Notes: a model not told the origin generated them from the sequence alone. A stretch of 64,000 nucleotides of DNA from Streptomyces guryensis (GCF_021261325.1 NZ_JAJSBI010000023.1:1-64000); one strand, 5' to 3'; positions 25,134 to 34,498 are shown, numbered from the stretch's first letter. Numbers and translations are program-made.

Positions 25134-26510
25134 ATGGTCGGCAGACATGCAGCGGGCAGGCGCCGCGCCGCCCTGACCACACTCGGCACCCTCGTCCTCA
25201 CCGCGATCCCCGCGGCCGCGGCGGCCGCCCCGCCGCCCGCGCCGGGGCCCCTGCCCGCCGCGTCCCGGACGCTCGGCTCCGACAAACCGTCCACACAGAT
25301 CCTGAGCGCCATGCAGCGCGACCTGCATCTGACGCGGGCGCAGGCGGCCGCCCGGCTGGTCAACGAGGAGGAGGCGGGCACCCGCGCGGGCCGTCTGCAC
25401 AACGCCCTGGGCGGGCACTTCGCCGGCGCCTGGGTGAGCGGGAAGACCTCCGCCGACCTCACCGTCGCGACCACCCACGCGGAGGACGTGCCCGCCATCA
25501 AGGCGCAGGGCGCCAAGGCCGTGGTCGTCAAGGCGCCGCTCAGCGCCCTCGACGCCGTCAAGGCGAAGCTGGACTCGGCCGCCGTCCGCGTGAAGACGCA
25601 CGACACACCGGTCTGGTACGTCGACGTGCCGGGCAACCGGGTCGTCGTCGAGGCGACGAGGCAGTCGGCGGCCACCGCCTTCCTCAAGGCCGCCGGGGTG
25701 CAGGACAAGGGTGTGGCCGTCCGGCTGACGAAGGACCGGCCGCGGCTGATGGAGGACCTCGTCGGCGGGGAGGCCTACTACATCAACAACGCGGCCCGCT
25801 GCTCCATCGGCTTCTCCGTCACCAAGAGCCAGCAGCAGGGCTTCGTCAGCGCGGGCCACTGCGGCAAGCCCGGCGACAAGACGACCGGGGTCAACAAGGC
25901 CGACCAGGGCACGTTCCAGGCGTCCACGTTCCCGGGCAAGGACATGTCCTGGGTGGCCGTCAACAGCAGCTGGACCGCCACGCCCGACGTCAAGGGGTCG
26001 GGCGGCAGGAACACCCAGGTCGGCGGCTCGGTCCAAGGGCTCGTCGGGGCGTCCGTCTGCCGCTCCGGCTCCACCAGCGGATGGCACTGCGGCACCATCC
26101 AGCAGCACAACGCGTCGGTCGACTACGCCCAGGGCACCGTCGACGGCCTGACCCGGACCACGGTGTGCAGCGAACCGGGTGACTCCGGCGGCTCGTTCGT
26201 CTCCGGCGCACAGGCGCAGGGCGTCACCTCCGGCGGCTCGGGCGACTGCACGGCCGGCGGAACCACCTTCTACCAGCCGGTCAACCCCATCCTCAGTACC
26301 TTCGGCCTCACCCTGAAGACGGCGTCCGTGCAGACCGGCCCGCCCGCCGCGCAGGGCACCGCCACGGCGAACGCATGGGCCGTCGGCCGTGTCTACGAGG
26401 TCGGCGCCACGGTGACCGTCGGGGGCGTGCGCTACCAGTGCCTGCAGACCCACCAGGCGCAGGGTGCCTGGTCGCCGGAGGGCACTCCGGCCCTGTGGCA
26501 GCGGATGTAG
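25134..26510 (+). CDS. Secreted S1 serine protease with prodomain and chitin-binding-like tail (streptogrisin type)
   Basis: A 458-aa secreted protease. A signal peptide (about 1-31, R-rich then LTTLGTLVLTAIPAAAAAA) precedes an alpha-lytic-type propeptide (about 55-190). The mature chymotrypsin-like domain has His in SAGHCG, Asp in DMSWVAV and Ser in GDSGGSF. The tail (about 410-458, NAWAVGRVYEVGATVTVGG, then WSPEGTPALW) resembles a small CBM5/12 carbohydrate-binding domain, as in streptogrisin C. ATG 25134 is 8 bases after GGAGG. A strong hairpin follows the stop. It has no visible link with the betaine genes. Confidence 0.9.
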   Translation: MVGRHAAGRRRAALTTLGTLVLTAIPAAAAAAPPPAPGPLPAASRTLGSDKPSTQILSAMQRDLHLTRAQAAARLVNEEEAGTRAGRLHNALGGHFAGAWVSGKTSADLTVATTHAEDVPAIKAQGAKAVVVKAPLSALDAVKAKLDSAAVRVKTHDTPVWYVDVPGNRVVVEATRQSAATAFLKAAGVQDKGVAVRLTKDRPRLMEDLVGGEAYYINNAARCSIGFSVTKSQQQGFVSAGHCGKPGDKTTGVNKADQGTFQASTFPGKDMSWVAVNSSWTATPDVKGSGGRNTQVGGSVQGLVGASVCRSGSTSGWHCGTIQQHNASVDYAQGTVDGLTRTTVCSEPGDSGGSFVSGAQAQGVTSGGSGDCTAGGTTFYQPVNPILSTFGLTLKTASVQTGPPAAQGTATANAWAVGRVYEVGATVTVGGVRYQCLQTHQAQGAWSPEGTPALWQRM

Positions 26511-26526
26511 CGGCCCGTACGGGCCC

Positions 26527-26553
26527 CGGTGCGGGGGCACGGCCCCCGCACCG
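26527..26553 (+). terminator. Terminator hairpin after the protease gene
   Basis: CGGTGCGGGGGC at 26527-26538 pairs exactly with GCCCCCGCACCG at 26542-26553 around a 3-nt loop, 17 bases after the protease stop codon. Confidence 0.8.
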
Positions 26554-26558
26554 CCCGC

Positions 26559-27110
26559 TCAGCGGACCGGTTCCGCGGCCCTGGTCGCCCTGCCCGGCAG
26601 CCACTCCAACGGCCCGCGCCGGAAGTACCGGGCCCACAGCCTCGCGAACACGGTCACGGCGACGACGAAGCCGAGCAGCATGTGCAGCGGGGAGCCGGGC
26701 AGTTCCTCGATGCCGAGGAAGTGGATGCCGACGATGGGAACGCATGGGCCGTCAGGGACACCGTTCCGACCGCGATGACCAGGTGGGCCGGCCGACCGGT
26801 GGAAGCGCGGGAAGGCGTCGACCGCGGCGAGGAAGGCGGCCAGGACAGCGATGGCCAGGCCGGTGTTGGCCACGATCGACAGGGTCGTCTCACTGTGCGG
26901 TGAGGCCACCAGCAGCCCGGCGGGGGTGCTGCCGTGTGGGTAGCCCCAGGTGTCGGACCACCAGGCCGGCCCGGACGAACCGCCCTCGGCCATGCCCCGG
27001 CACTCAGCTTCCTCAGCGCGCCGGACACGAGGTGCAGGGCCGGCCAGGAACCGCCGTAGCCGAGGACGGCGAGGGATGCGCCGGTGCTTGCGAGGCGGGA
27101 CGTGGTCTCC
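26559..27110 (-). pseudogene. Degenerate DUF418-like membrane protein gene
   Basis: Pieces typical of the C-terminal half of DUF418 proteins alternate between two frames on the minus strand: SLAVLGYGGSWPALHLVSGA, then TTLSIVANTGLAIAVLAAFL, then HLVIAVGTVSLTAHAF, then SPLHMLLGFVVAVTVFARLW and RRGPLEWL. At least three frameshifts are needed to join them, and the N-terminal half is missing. The gene is dead. It fills the gap between the protease and soxG. Confidence 0.7.
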
Positions 27111-27147
27111 GCCCCGGAGGGCGCAGACCACGTCCGACCGGTATGCG

Positions 27148-27750
27148 TCAGACGTACTCGGTCGCCGCGTCCAGCAGCCAGTCCGTCAGGTAGCCGGCGA
27201 AGGACGAGCGGACCAGCACCCAGAATCCGGCGCCGGGTTCGTCCCTGGCGACGAGGACGACCTGTGTGCGGCCGAGCGTCGTCTGGGCGCAGCGGCCGGT
27301 GCCGAAGGCGCGCGGGTGCAGGTCCAGCGCGCAGCCGTGGGCCAGCAGGTCGCGGGCACCGGGGCCGGAGACGAGGAGGGTGGTGCGCTGGGCGGAGACG
27401 TCGGTTACGGAGACGGGCTCCTCTCCGACGGCCGCCCTGATCCGGGTCTCCAGGTCCCGCTCGCTGCCCGGCGGGCCCACCACCAGCCATTCGTCCGGGC
27501 CGAGCCACAGTGCGGTCGACTCGCCCGCGCGGATGGCCGTGTTGGGTTCGAGCGGCAGCTGCAGGCCCAGTGCCAGCCCGACCGCGTCGGCCGCTCCTCC
27601 CTTGGCGTCCAGGCGGACGTTCACCTGGGCCAGGAAGGGGAGTTCGGCCAGCCGGACGGCACCCTGGGAGGTGCGCGTCGCAGCGGCCAGGCGGTCGGCG
27701 TAATGCGACAGCGGACTGCGGGGCGGGGCGGTGAGTGCGGTGTCAGCCAT
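27148..27750 (-). CDS. soxG: Heterotetrameric sarcosine oxidase, gamma subunit
   Basis: A 200-aa SoxG. It resembles a short GcvT-like fold (LWLGPDEWLVV, VSVTDVSAQRTTLLVSGP, SSFAGYLTDWLLDAA). It binds the alpha subunit in the four-subunit sarcosine oxidase, which converts sarcosine and THF to glycine, methylene-THF and H2O2. Its ATG overlaps the end of the soxDA gene by 8 bases, and it is the last gene of a folD-glyA-soxB-soxDA-soxG operon. Confidence 0.9.
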   Translation of the reverse strand: MADTALTAPPRSPLSHYADRLAAATRTSQGAVRLAELPFLAQVNVRLDAKGGAADAVGLALGLQLPLEPNTAIRAGESTALWLGPDEWLVVGPPGSERDLETRIRAAVGEEPVSVTDVSAQRTTLLVSGPGARDLLAHGCALDLHPRAFGTGRCAQTTLGRTQVVLVARDEPGAGFWVLVRSSFAGYLTDWLLDAATEYV

Positions 27751-30700
27751 CGCGGCGGGCTCCCTCGGGGTCGTAGAGGACGGGGCCGGCGACGGTCACC
27801 GGGACCAGGCGGTCGCGCACGACGGCGTACAGCCGCTCGCCGATGCGCTCCCGGCCGCCCTTGATCAGGGCCAGCGCGAAGGTGCGGCCGAGGGCTGCGC
27901 TGCGGTAGCTGGAGGTGACGTGGCCGAGCATCGGGACCGGCGGCGCGGGCAGTTCACTCTCGGCGACCAGTTGGGTGCCCTCGGGGAGGAACGTGCCGGG
28001 GTCCTCCGGAAGCAGCCCGACCAGGTGCTTGCGGTCGGGGCGGACGGCGTCCGCGCGGGCGAAGGAGCGCTTGCCGATGAAGTCCGGCTTCTTCTTCGAC
28101 ACCGCCCAGCTCATACCGAGGTCGTGCGGGGTGATCGTGCCGTCGGTGTCCTGCCCGATGATCGGGTAGCCCTTCTCGGCACGCAGGACGTGCATGGTCT
28201 CGGTGCCGTACGGGGTGATGCCGTAGGGGGCACCGGCCTCGTACAGGGCCTCCCAGAGGGCGAGGGCTTCCCACGGCGACACGTTGATCTCGTAGGCGAG
28301 TTCACCGGAGAAGCTGATCCGGCAGACGCGCGCGTCGATCCCGGCGACGGTCGTCTCCCGCCAGGCCATGAACGGGAAGTCGTCGTTGGAGATCGCGAGT
28401 TGGGGAGCGAGCGAGCCGAGGACGTCGCGGGACTTCGGGCCGACCAGGGCGACGGTGGCCCACTGCTCGGTGACGGAGGTGCAGTGGACCTTCAGTTCCG
28501 GCCACTCGGTCTGCAGCCACTCCTCCATCCAGTCCAGTACGGTCGCCGCGTTGCCGGTGGTCGTGGTGACCAGGAACCGGTCGGGGGCGAGGCGGATGAC
28601 CGTGCCGTCGTCGAAGACCATGCCGTCCGGCCTGCACATCACGCCGTAGCGGATCATGCCGACCTTCAGGGTGCTCATCATGTTGGTGTAGAGCAGGTCG
28701 AGGAAGACGCCGGCGTCCGGGCCCTGTACGTCGATCTTGCCGAGGGTGGAGGCGTCCATGAACCCCACGCTCTCGCGGGTGGCCGCGCACTCGCGCAGCA
28801 CGGCCGTATCCATGTCCTCGCCGTCCTGGGGGTAGTACCAGGGGCGCTTCCACTGGCCGACGTTCTCGAACAGCGCGCCGTGTTCGACGTGCCATCCGTG
28901 CAGGGCGGTGGTGCGGATCGGGTCGCTGAGCACGCCCCGGTCCCGGCCGGCCAGGGCCGCGAAGGAGACGGGCGTGTAGGGCGGCCGGAAGGTGGTCGTG
29001 CCGAGCGCGGAGATGTCCACGCCGAGCAGATCGGCGACCACACCGCCGGCCAGGACGCCGGAGGTCTTGCCCTGGTCGTTGGCGGTGCCGGCCGTGGTGT
29101 AGCGCTTGGTGTGCTCGACCGAGCGCATGCCGGCGCCGGTCGCGCGGGCCAGGTCGTCGATGGTGACGTCGCGCTGGAGGTCGACGAAGCGCGGGGCGCC
29201 GTCGCGACCGGGGACGGTGAAGACCTGCATGGGCGGCGTGGTCCGCGGCTGGACGGGCACGGCCGGGAGCGCCGGGGCGTCCGGGCTGTAGCCCTCGGCC
29301 TCGATCGCCCGGGCACCGGCGGCGGCACCCTGGGCGAGCACGGCGGCCAGGTCGAAGGTGCCGTTCGCGCTGCCCGCGACCTCGACGGCCTGACGGACGA
29401 CATCGGGCACGAAGGTGCCCAGCGCCTCGTCGTGGCGGAGCTTGCCGCCCGCCTGGCTGAACAGGTGCGCCACCGGGTTCCAGCCGCCGGAGACCAGCAG
29501 CAGGTCGGCGGCGAACTCCCGCTGCGCCACGGTCTCCCCGTACGGCGCCACGCTCACGGCGGTCAGCCGTGCCTCGCCCTCCGTGCCGGTCACGGCGTAC
29601 CCGGGCAGCACCTCGATGCCTGCCGCGCGGGCCCGGTCCGCCCACTCGCCGGGTGCGGGGCGGGTGTCGACGATCGCCGCGATCTGGACGCCCGCCGCGG
29701 CGAGGTCCAGTGCGGCGGCGTAGGCGCTGTCGTTGGTGGTGAACACGACCGCGTGACGGCCGGGCAGGACGCCGTGACGGTGCAGATGGGTGCGGGCCGA
29801 GGCGGCCAGCATGATGCCGGGCCGGTCGTTGTCCGCGAAGGCCAGCGAGCGCTCGTGGGCGCCGGTGGCGAGGACGACGCGGCGGGCGCGGATGCGGTGG
29901 ACGCGCTCGCGGGACACGTTCTCCGGCGCCTGGGCGCCGAGGTGGTTGGTGCGGCGCTCCACGGCGAGGAGGTGGTTGTCGTCGTAGTACCCGAAGACGG
30001 TGGTACGGCGCAGCACGCGCACCTCGGGAGCGGACTCCAGTCGGGTGCCCAACTCGTCGGCCCAGTCGAGGAGTTCGCCGGTGCCCAGGAGGCTGCCGCC
30101 GAGTTCCGGGCGGTCGTCGGCGAGGATGACGCGGGCGGCGCTGCTCGCCGCGGCCGCTGCCGCCGCGAGGCCGGCCGGGCCGGCGCCGACGATCAGCAGG
30201 TCGCAGTGGGTGTGTACGGCGTCGTAGCGGGCGGGGTCCGGTTGGGTGGCGAGGCGGCCCTGGCCGGGGAGGCTGGTGGCGACCAGGCCGTCGTGGAGCT
30301 CGACGGTGGTGGCCGGGAGCATGGGCTCGGGGAAGGGTTCCTCGATCTGGATGACGGCGTTGGGTTCTTCCACACCGGCGGAGAAGATGCCTCGGGGGCG
30401 GCCGAGCTTGATGCTGGTCGACGCCTGGATCACACCGTTGGCCAGAAGGGCCGAGGCGAGGGTGTCGCCGCGGAAGCCCTGGTATTCGGTGCCGTCGAAG
30501 GTGAAGGTGAGGGGGGTTTCTCGGTCCACGCGGCCGCCGGTGGGCAGGCGGAACGGCTGGTTCTCCCCCACCCCGCCCCTTCCCGAAACCAGGGGGCCCG
30601 CCCCCTGGACCCCTGCTGAGGGCTCCGCCCCCAGACCCCCGATCGGCTCTGAAGGGGCCTTGTCCTCAAACGCCGGACGGGCCGGCTTTGGTTCGGCGGT

Positions 30701-30970
30701 CGCCGGGCGCTCCTCCCCCGCCCGGTACACCGCCAGGATCTCGTTCGTCGACGTGTCCCGGACGGCGTTGAACCAGCGGCGGCACCCCGCCGAGTGGCTC
30801 CAGCGCTCGGCGAAGGGGCCCTTCGGGTTGTCGCGGAAGAACAGGTACTTGGCCCACTCCTCGTCGGTCAACGCCGAGGGGTCCTGCGGGTACGCCACAT
30901 GCGCCTGGCCGCCGTAGTGGAACTCGGCTTCGTCGCGGGGCCCGCACCACGGGCATGAAATCAACAGCAT
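27743..30970 (-). CDS. soxA: Sarcosine oxidase delta-alpha subunit fusion
   Basis: A 1075-aa ORF. Residues 1-95 are a complete delta subunit (SoxD) with zinc ligands C6/C9 (CPWCG) and H59/C63 (HSAGC). Residues about 139-1075 are the alpha subunit (SoxA): ferredoxin-like N-terminus (FTFDGTEYQGFRGDTLASAL), NAD loop (LLIVGAGPAGLAAA near 243) and a GcvT-like THF domain in the last 400 residues. The two are normally separate genes. The join (about residues 96-138) is encoded by an intergenic repeat read in frame (30561-30683). Either one fused polypeptide is made, or soxA re-initiates at a GTG near 30570. It starts 12 bp after soxB. Confidence 0.88.
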   Translation of the reverse strand: MLLISCPWCGPRDEAEFHYGGQAHVAYPQDPSALTDEEWAKYLFFRDNPKGPFAERWSHSAGCRRWFNAVRDTSTNEILAVYRAGEERPATAEPKPARPAFEDKAPSEPIGGLGAEPSAGVQGAGPLVSGRGGVGENQPFRLPTGGRVDRETPLTFTFDGTEYQGFRGDTLASALLANGVIQASTSIKLGRPRGIFSAGVEEPNAVIQIEEPFPEPMLPATTVELHDGLVATSLPGQGRLATQPDPARYDAVHTHCDLLIVGAGPAGLAAAAAAASSAARVILADDRPELGGSLLGTGELLDWADELGTRLESAPEVRVLRRTTVFGYYDDNHLLAVERRTNHLGAQAPENVSRERVHRIRARRVVLATGAHERSLAFADNDRPGIMLAASARTHLHRHGVLPGRHAVVFTTNDSAYAAALDLAAAGVQIAAIVDTRPAPGEWADRARAAGIEVLPGYAVTGTEGEARLTAVSVAPYGETVAQREFAADLLLVSGGWNPVAHLFSQAGGKLRHDEALGTFVPDVVRQAVEVAGSANGTFDLAAVLAQGAAAGARAIEAEGYSPDAPALPAVPVQPRTTPPMQVFTVPGRDGAPRFVDLQRDVTIDDLARATGAGMRSVEHTKRYTTAGTANDQGKTSGVLAGGVVADLLGVDISALGTTTFRPPYTPVSFAALAGRDRGVLSDPIRTTALHGWHVEHGALFENVGQWKRPWYYPQDGEDMDTAVLRECAATRESVGFMDASTLGKIDVQGPDAGVFLDLLYTNMMSTLKVGMIRYGVMCRPDGMVFDDGTVIRLAPDRFLVTTTTGNAATVLDWMEEWLQTEWPELKVHCTSVTEQWATVALVGPKSRDVLGSLAPQLAISNDDFPFMAWRETTVAGIDARVCRISFSGELAYEINVSPWEALALWEALYEAGAPYGITPYGTETMHVLRAEKGYPIIGQDTDGTITPHDLGMSWAVSKKKPDFIGKRSFARADAVRPDRKHLVGLLPEDPGTFLPEGTQLVAESELPAPPVPMLGHVTSSYRSAALGRTFALALIKGGRERIGERLYAVVRDRLVPVTVAGPVLYDPEGARRDG
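30561..30683. repeat. Intergenic-type repeat captured inside the soxD-soxA reading frame
   Basis: Read on the minus strand this starts GCCCGTCCGGCGTTTGAGGA and continues through GGGGGTCTGGGGGCGGAGCC and an inverted GGGGGCGGGCCCCC. This is the repeat family also seen at 43871-43961 between genes. It supplies about 41 codons with no stop. Confidence 0.75.
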
Positions 30971-30982
30971 GGTTCGGGCTCC

Positions 30983-32215
30983 CTAGTGGGCCACCGCGGC
31001 AGCGCCGTGCTCGTCGACGAGCGCGCCGGTGGTGAAACGGTCGAGCGAGAAGGGGGCGTTGAGGGCGTGCGGGGTGTCGTGGGCGATGGTGTGGGCGTAG
31101 ACCCAGCCGACGCCCGGGGTGGCCTTGAAGCCGCCCGTGCCCCAGCCGCAGTTGAGGTAGAGGTTGTCGACGGGGCTGAGGCCGACGATCGGCGAGGCGT
31201 CGGGGCTGACGTCGACGATGCCTCCCCAGGTGCGGAGCACATGCGCACGGGCGAAGACCGGGAAGAGCTCCAGGGCCGCCGCCATCTGCTCCTCGATGAT
31301 GTGGAACGCGCCGCGCTGGGTGTAGGAGTTGTACGCGTCGATGCCCGCGCCCATCACCAGCTCGCCCTTGTGCGCCTGGCTGACGTACACGTGGACGGCG
31401 TTGGACATCACCACGGTGGGGTGCACCGGCTCCAGGAGCTCCGAGACCAGAGCCTGAAGCGGGTGGCTCTGGACCGGGAGGTCGATGCCCGCCATGGCGG
31501 CGAGCACCGAGGTGTGGCCCGCGGAGCACAGGGCCACCTTGCCGGCCGCGATCGGGCCCAGGTTGGTCTGGACGCCCACGACCCGGCCGCCGACCACGTC
31601 CAGGCCCGTGACCTCGCAGTTCTGGATGATGTCGATGCCTGCCGCGTCCGCGGAGCGGGCGAAGCCCCAGGCCACGTAGTCGTGCTTGGCGATGCCTGCG
31701 CGGGGCTGGTAGGTGGCGCCGAGGACCGGGTAGCGCACGTCGGGTGAGATGTTGACGATCGGGCAGACCTCTTTGACCTGCTCGGCGTCGAGCCACTCGG
31801 CGTCGACGCCGTTGAGGCGGTTCGCCTCGACACGGCGGACGCTGTCGCGGACGTCCTGGAGGCTGTGGGCGAGGTTGAGGACACCGCGCTGCGAGAAGAG
31901 GATCGGGTAGTCCAGCTCCTCGTCCAGGCCCTCCCACAGTTTGAGGGCGTGCTCGTAGATGCCGGCGCTCTCGTCCCACAGGTAGTTGGAGCGGATGATC
32001 GTGGTGTTGCGGGCCATGTTGCCGCCCGCGAGCCAGCCCTTCTCCAGTACGGCGACGTTGGTGATGCCGTGGTTCCTGGCCAGGTAGTGGGCGGTGGCCA
32101 GGCCGTGGCCGCCGCCGCCCACGATCACGACGTCGTACGAGCGCTTCGGCTCGGGCGTGCGCCAGAGGAAGTCCGGGTGGTCGGGGAGGTCGGCGCCGGG
32201 GGTGGTGGGGCTCAT
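30983..32215 (-). CDS. soxB: Heterotetrameric sarcosine oxidase, beta subunit
   Basis: A 410-aa SoxB flavoprotein with an FAD loop (DVVIVGGGGHGLATAHYLA), AGGNMARNTTIIRSNY and AKHDYVAWGFARSA, the region holding the histidine that binds FMN covalently in this family. It carries the sarcosine-oxidising flavin site of the complex. Its ATG overlaps the glyA stop (ATGA), so translation is coupled. Together with soxDA and soxG it gives a full four-domain enzyme, distinct from the monomeric oxidase at 3460-4608. Confidence 0.93.
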   Translation of the reverse strand: MSPTTPGADLPDHPDFLWRTPEPKRSYDVVIVGGGGHGLATAHYLARNHGITNVAVLEKGWLAGGNMARNTTIIRSNYLWDESAGIYEHALKLWEGLDEELDYPILFSQRGVLNLAHSLQDVRDSVRRVEANRLNGVDAEWLDAEQVKEVCPIVNISPDVRYPVLGATYQPRAGIAKHDYVAWGFARSADAAGIDIIQNCEVTGLDVVGGRVVGVQTNLGPIAAGKVALCSAGHTSVLAAMAGIDLPVQSHPLQALVSELLEPVHPTVVMSNAVHVYVSQAHKGELVMGAGIDAYNSYTQRGAFHIIEEQMAAALELFPVFARAHVLRTWGGIVDVSPDASPIVGLSPVDNLYLNCGWGTGGFKATPGVGWVYAHTIAHDTPHALNAPFSLDRFTTGALVDEHGAAAVAH

Positions 32216-33498
32216 CGGGCGTCTCCTGAAGTACCGGAAAGGTGCGGGTAGAGCGGGTGCCTGGCGGCCAGGGCCTCGGTGCGGGCGCGCAGGGCGGTGA
32301 CGTCCGGCTCCGGCTGGAGGGCGAGGGCGATCACATCCGCCACCTCGGCGAAGTCCTCCTCCGTGAAGCCGCGGGTGGCCAGTGCCGGGGTGCCGATGCG
32401 CAGGCCCGAGGTGACCATCGGCGGGCGGGGGTCGAAGGGGACGGCGTTGCGGTTGACGGTGATGCCGATCTCGTGGAGGAGGTCCTCCGCCTGGCGGCCG
32501 TCCAGCGGCGATTGCCGCAGGTCGACCAGGACCAGGTGGACGTCCGTACCGCCGGTGAGCACCTTCACGCCTGCGGCAGCCGCGTCGGGCTGCGTGAGGC
32601 GCTCGGCCAGGATGCGGGAGCCGGCCAGCGTGCGGGCCTGGCGTTCGGCGAACTCCGGGGACGCGGCGACCTTGAAGGAGACCGCCTTCGCGGCGATGAC
32701 GTGCTCCAGGGGGCCGCCCTGCATGCCGGGGAACACCGCCGAGTTGATCTTCTTGGCGAGGTCGGCCTCGTTGGTGAGGATGACTCCGCCGCGCGGGCCG
32801 CCGAGCGTCTTGTGGGTGGTCGTGGTGGTGACGTGGGCGTGCGGGACCGGGTTCGGGTGCAGTCCGGCGGCCACCAGGCCCGCGAAGTGCGCCATGTCCA
32901 CCATCAACAGGGCGCCGACCTCGTCGGCGATCCGGCGGAAGGCCGCGAAGTCCAGCTGCCTGGGGTACGCCGACCAGCCCGCGATGATCATCTTGGGGCG
33001 GTGTTCCTTGGCGAGCTGCTCGACCTCGTCCATGTCGATCAGGTTGTCCGCCTCGGACACGTGGTACGGCACCACGTTCAGCATCTTGCCGCTGTAGTTG
33101 ATGCGCATGCCATGGGTGAGGTGGCCGCCGTGCGCGAGGTCGAGGCCGAGGATGGTGTCGCCGGGCTGGAGCAGCGCGAAGAAGACGGCCGTGTTGGCCT
33201 GGGCGCCCGAGTGCGGCTGGACGTTGGCGTAGCCCGCCCCGAAGAGCGACTTGATGCGCTCGATCGCCAGCCGCTCGGTGACGTCGACGTGTTCGCAGCC
33301 GCCGTAGTAGCGGCGGCCGGGGTAGCCCTCGGCGTACTTGTTGGTCGCGACCGAGCCCTGCGCCTCCATCACGGCGGTGGGCGCGAAGTTCTCGGAGGCG
33401 ATCATTTCGAGGGTGGACTGCTGACGGTGGAGTTCGGCAGCGAGGGCGGCGTGGACCTCGGGGTCCAGCTCCGCCAGGGGGGTGTTCAGCGCGTTCAT
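32212..33498 (-). CDS. glyA: Serine hydroxymethyltransferase (copy B)
   Basis: A 428-aa PLP-dependent SHMT with STLEMIASENF, the PLP lysine region TTTTTHKTLGGPRGG and FPGMQGGPLEH. It combines glycine from sarcosine with methylene-THF to make serine. The ATG at 33498 overlaps the folD stop (ATGA) and the stop overlaps soxB. A second, partly visible copy starts at position 156. A housekeeping glyA probably exists elsewhere, so these copies look pathway-dedicated. Confidence 0.94.
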   Translation of the reverse strand: MNALNTPLAELDPEVHAALAAELHRQQSTLEMIASENFAPTAVMEAQGSVATNKYAEGYPGRRYYGGCEHVDVTERLAIERIKSLFGAGYANVQPHSGAQANTAVFFALLQPGDTILGLDLAHGGHLTHGMRINYSGKMLNVVPYHVSEADNLIDMDEVEQLAKEHRPKMIIAGWSAYPRQLDFAAFRRIADEVGALLMVDMAHFAGLVAAGLHPNPVPHAHVTTTTTHKTLGGPRGGVILTNEADLAKKINSAVFPGMQGGPLEHVIAAKAVSFKVAASPEFAERQARTLAGSRILAERLTQPDAAAAGVKVLTGGTDVHLVLVDLRQSPLDGRQAEDLLHEIGITVNRNAVPFDPRPPMVTSGLRIGTPALATRGFTEEDFAEVADVIALALQPEPDVTALRARTEALAARHPLYPHLSGTSGDAR

Positions 33499-34355
33499 AC
33501 GGCGTTCGCGTTCCTCTCGGCGGCCTCGACGACGTTGGCCAGCAACATCGCGCGGGTCATGGGGCCCACGCCCCCGGGCATCGGCGCGAGCCAGCCGGCG
33601 ACCTCGGCGGCCTCCGGGTGGATGTCGCCGACCAGCCCGTTCTCGGTGCGGGTGATGCCGACGTCCAGGACGGCCGCGCCGGGGCGCAGCATGTCCTTGG
33701 TGATCAGTCCGGGCGAGCCGGCCGCCGCGATGACGATGTCCGCCTCGCGCACGTGCCAGGACAGGCCCTTGGTGCCGGTGTGGCAGAGGGTGACGGTGGC
33801 GTTCTCGGAACGGCGGGTCAGAAGCAGGCCGATGGGCCGTCCGACCGTGATCCCGCGACCGATCACACACACCCGGGCGCCCGCGAGGGGTACCTCGTAG
33901 CGGCGGAGCAGTTCGACGATGCCACGCGGGGTGCACGGCAGTGGCGCCTCGGTGCCCAGGACGAGCCGGCCGAGGTTGACGGGGTGCAGTCCGTCGGCGT
34001 CCTTGGCGGGGTCCATACGGGCCAGCACGGCGTTGGCGTCCAGGTGCCGCGGCAGCGGGAGCTGGACGATGTAGCCGGTGCAGGCCGGGTCGGCGTTGAG
34101 TTCGTCGATGACGTCCTCGACCTGCTGCTGCGTCGCGTCCGCGGGCAGATCACGGCGGATGGACGCGATCCCGACCTGCGCACAGTCCCGGTGCTTCCCG
34201 CCGACGTAGGCATGACTGCCGGGGTCGTCGCCGACGAGGACGGTACCGAGCCCGGGCGGCCGCCCGCCGGTGGCGGTCAACTTGGCGACGCGCTCGGCGA
34301 GTTCACGCCGAATGGCGGCAGCGGTGGCTTTGCCGTCAAGCAGTTCTGCGGTCAC
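33495..34355 (-). CDS. folD: Bifunctional methylene-THF dehydrogenase / methenyl-THF cyclohydrolase
   Basis: A 286-aa FolD that oxidises 5,10-methylene-THF, formed by the dimethylglycine and sarcosine oxidases, to 10-formyl-THF. It has HAYVGGKHRDCAQVGI with the catalytic lysine, YIVQLPLPRHL, KDADGLHPVN, GRGITVGRPIGLLL and PMPGGVGPMTRAML. GTG 34355 follows GGAAGGAG; an upstream ATG at 34373 is less well placed. It is the first gene after repeat R3 and is coupled to glyA. Confidence 0.93.
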   Translation of the reverse strand: MTAELLDGKATAAAIRRELAERVAKLTATGGRPPGLGTVLVGDDPGSHAYVGGKHRDCAQVGIASIRRDLPADATQQQVEDVIDELNADPACTGYIVQLPLPRHLDANAVLARMDPAKDADGLHPVNLGRLVLGTEAPLPCTPRGIVELLRRYEVPLAGARVCVIGRGITVGRPIGLLLTRRSENATVTLCHTGTKGLSWHVREADIVIAAAGSPGLITKDMLRPGAAVLDVGITRTENGLVGDIHPEAAEVAGWLAPMPGGVGPMTRAMLLANVVEAAERNANAV

Positions 34356-34376
34356 CGACGGTGCTCCTTCCAACAG

Positions 34377-34452
34377 GGCTCAGCTGCAGCGCCCCCAAGG
34401 GGCGCGGGACTGTTTCGGTCAGCGGCTCCGCCGCGGGGCGCGACCAGCCACA
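34377..34452. repeat. Intergenic palindromic repeat (R3)
   Basis: A reverse-orientation relative of R1, with GCGCCCCCAAGGGGCGCGGG at its left end and GGGGCGCGACCAGCCACAAC at its right. It lies between dimethylglycine oxidase copy B and folD, inside what may be one long operon. Confidence 0.6.
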
Positions 34453-34498
34453 ACGAACCCGCAGCCGACCGACGACCAATCGCGGCACCACGAACCAC

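Noticed and set aside
27731..30619. 962-aa open frame opposite soxDA
   Set aside because: It is the complement of a well-supported sarcosine oxidase gene, with no recognisable motif.
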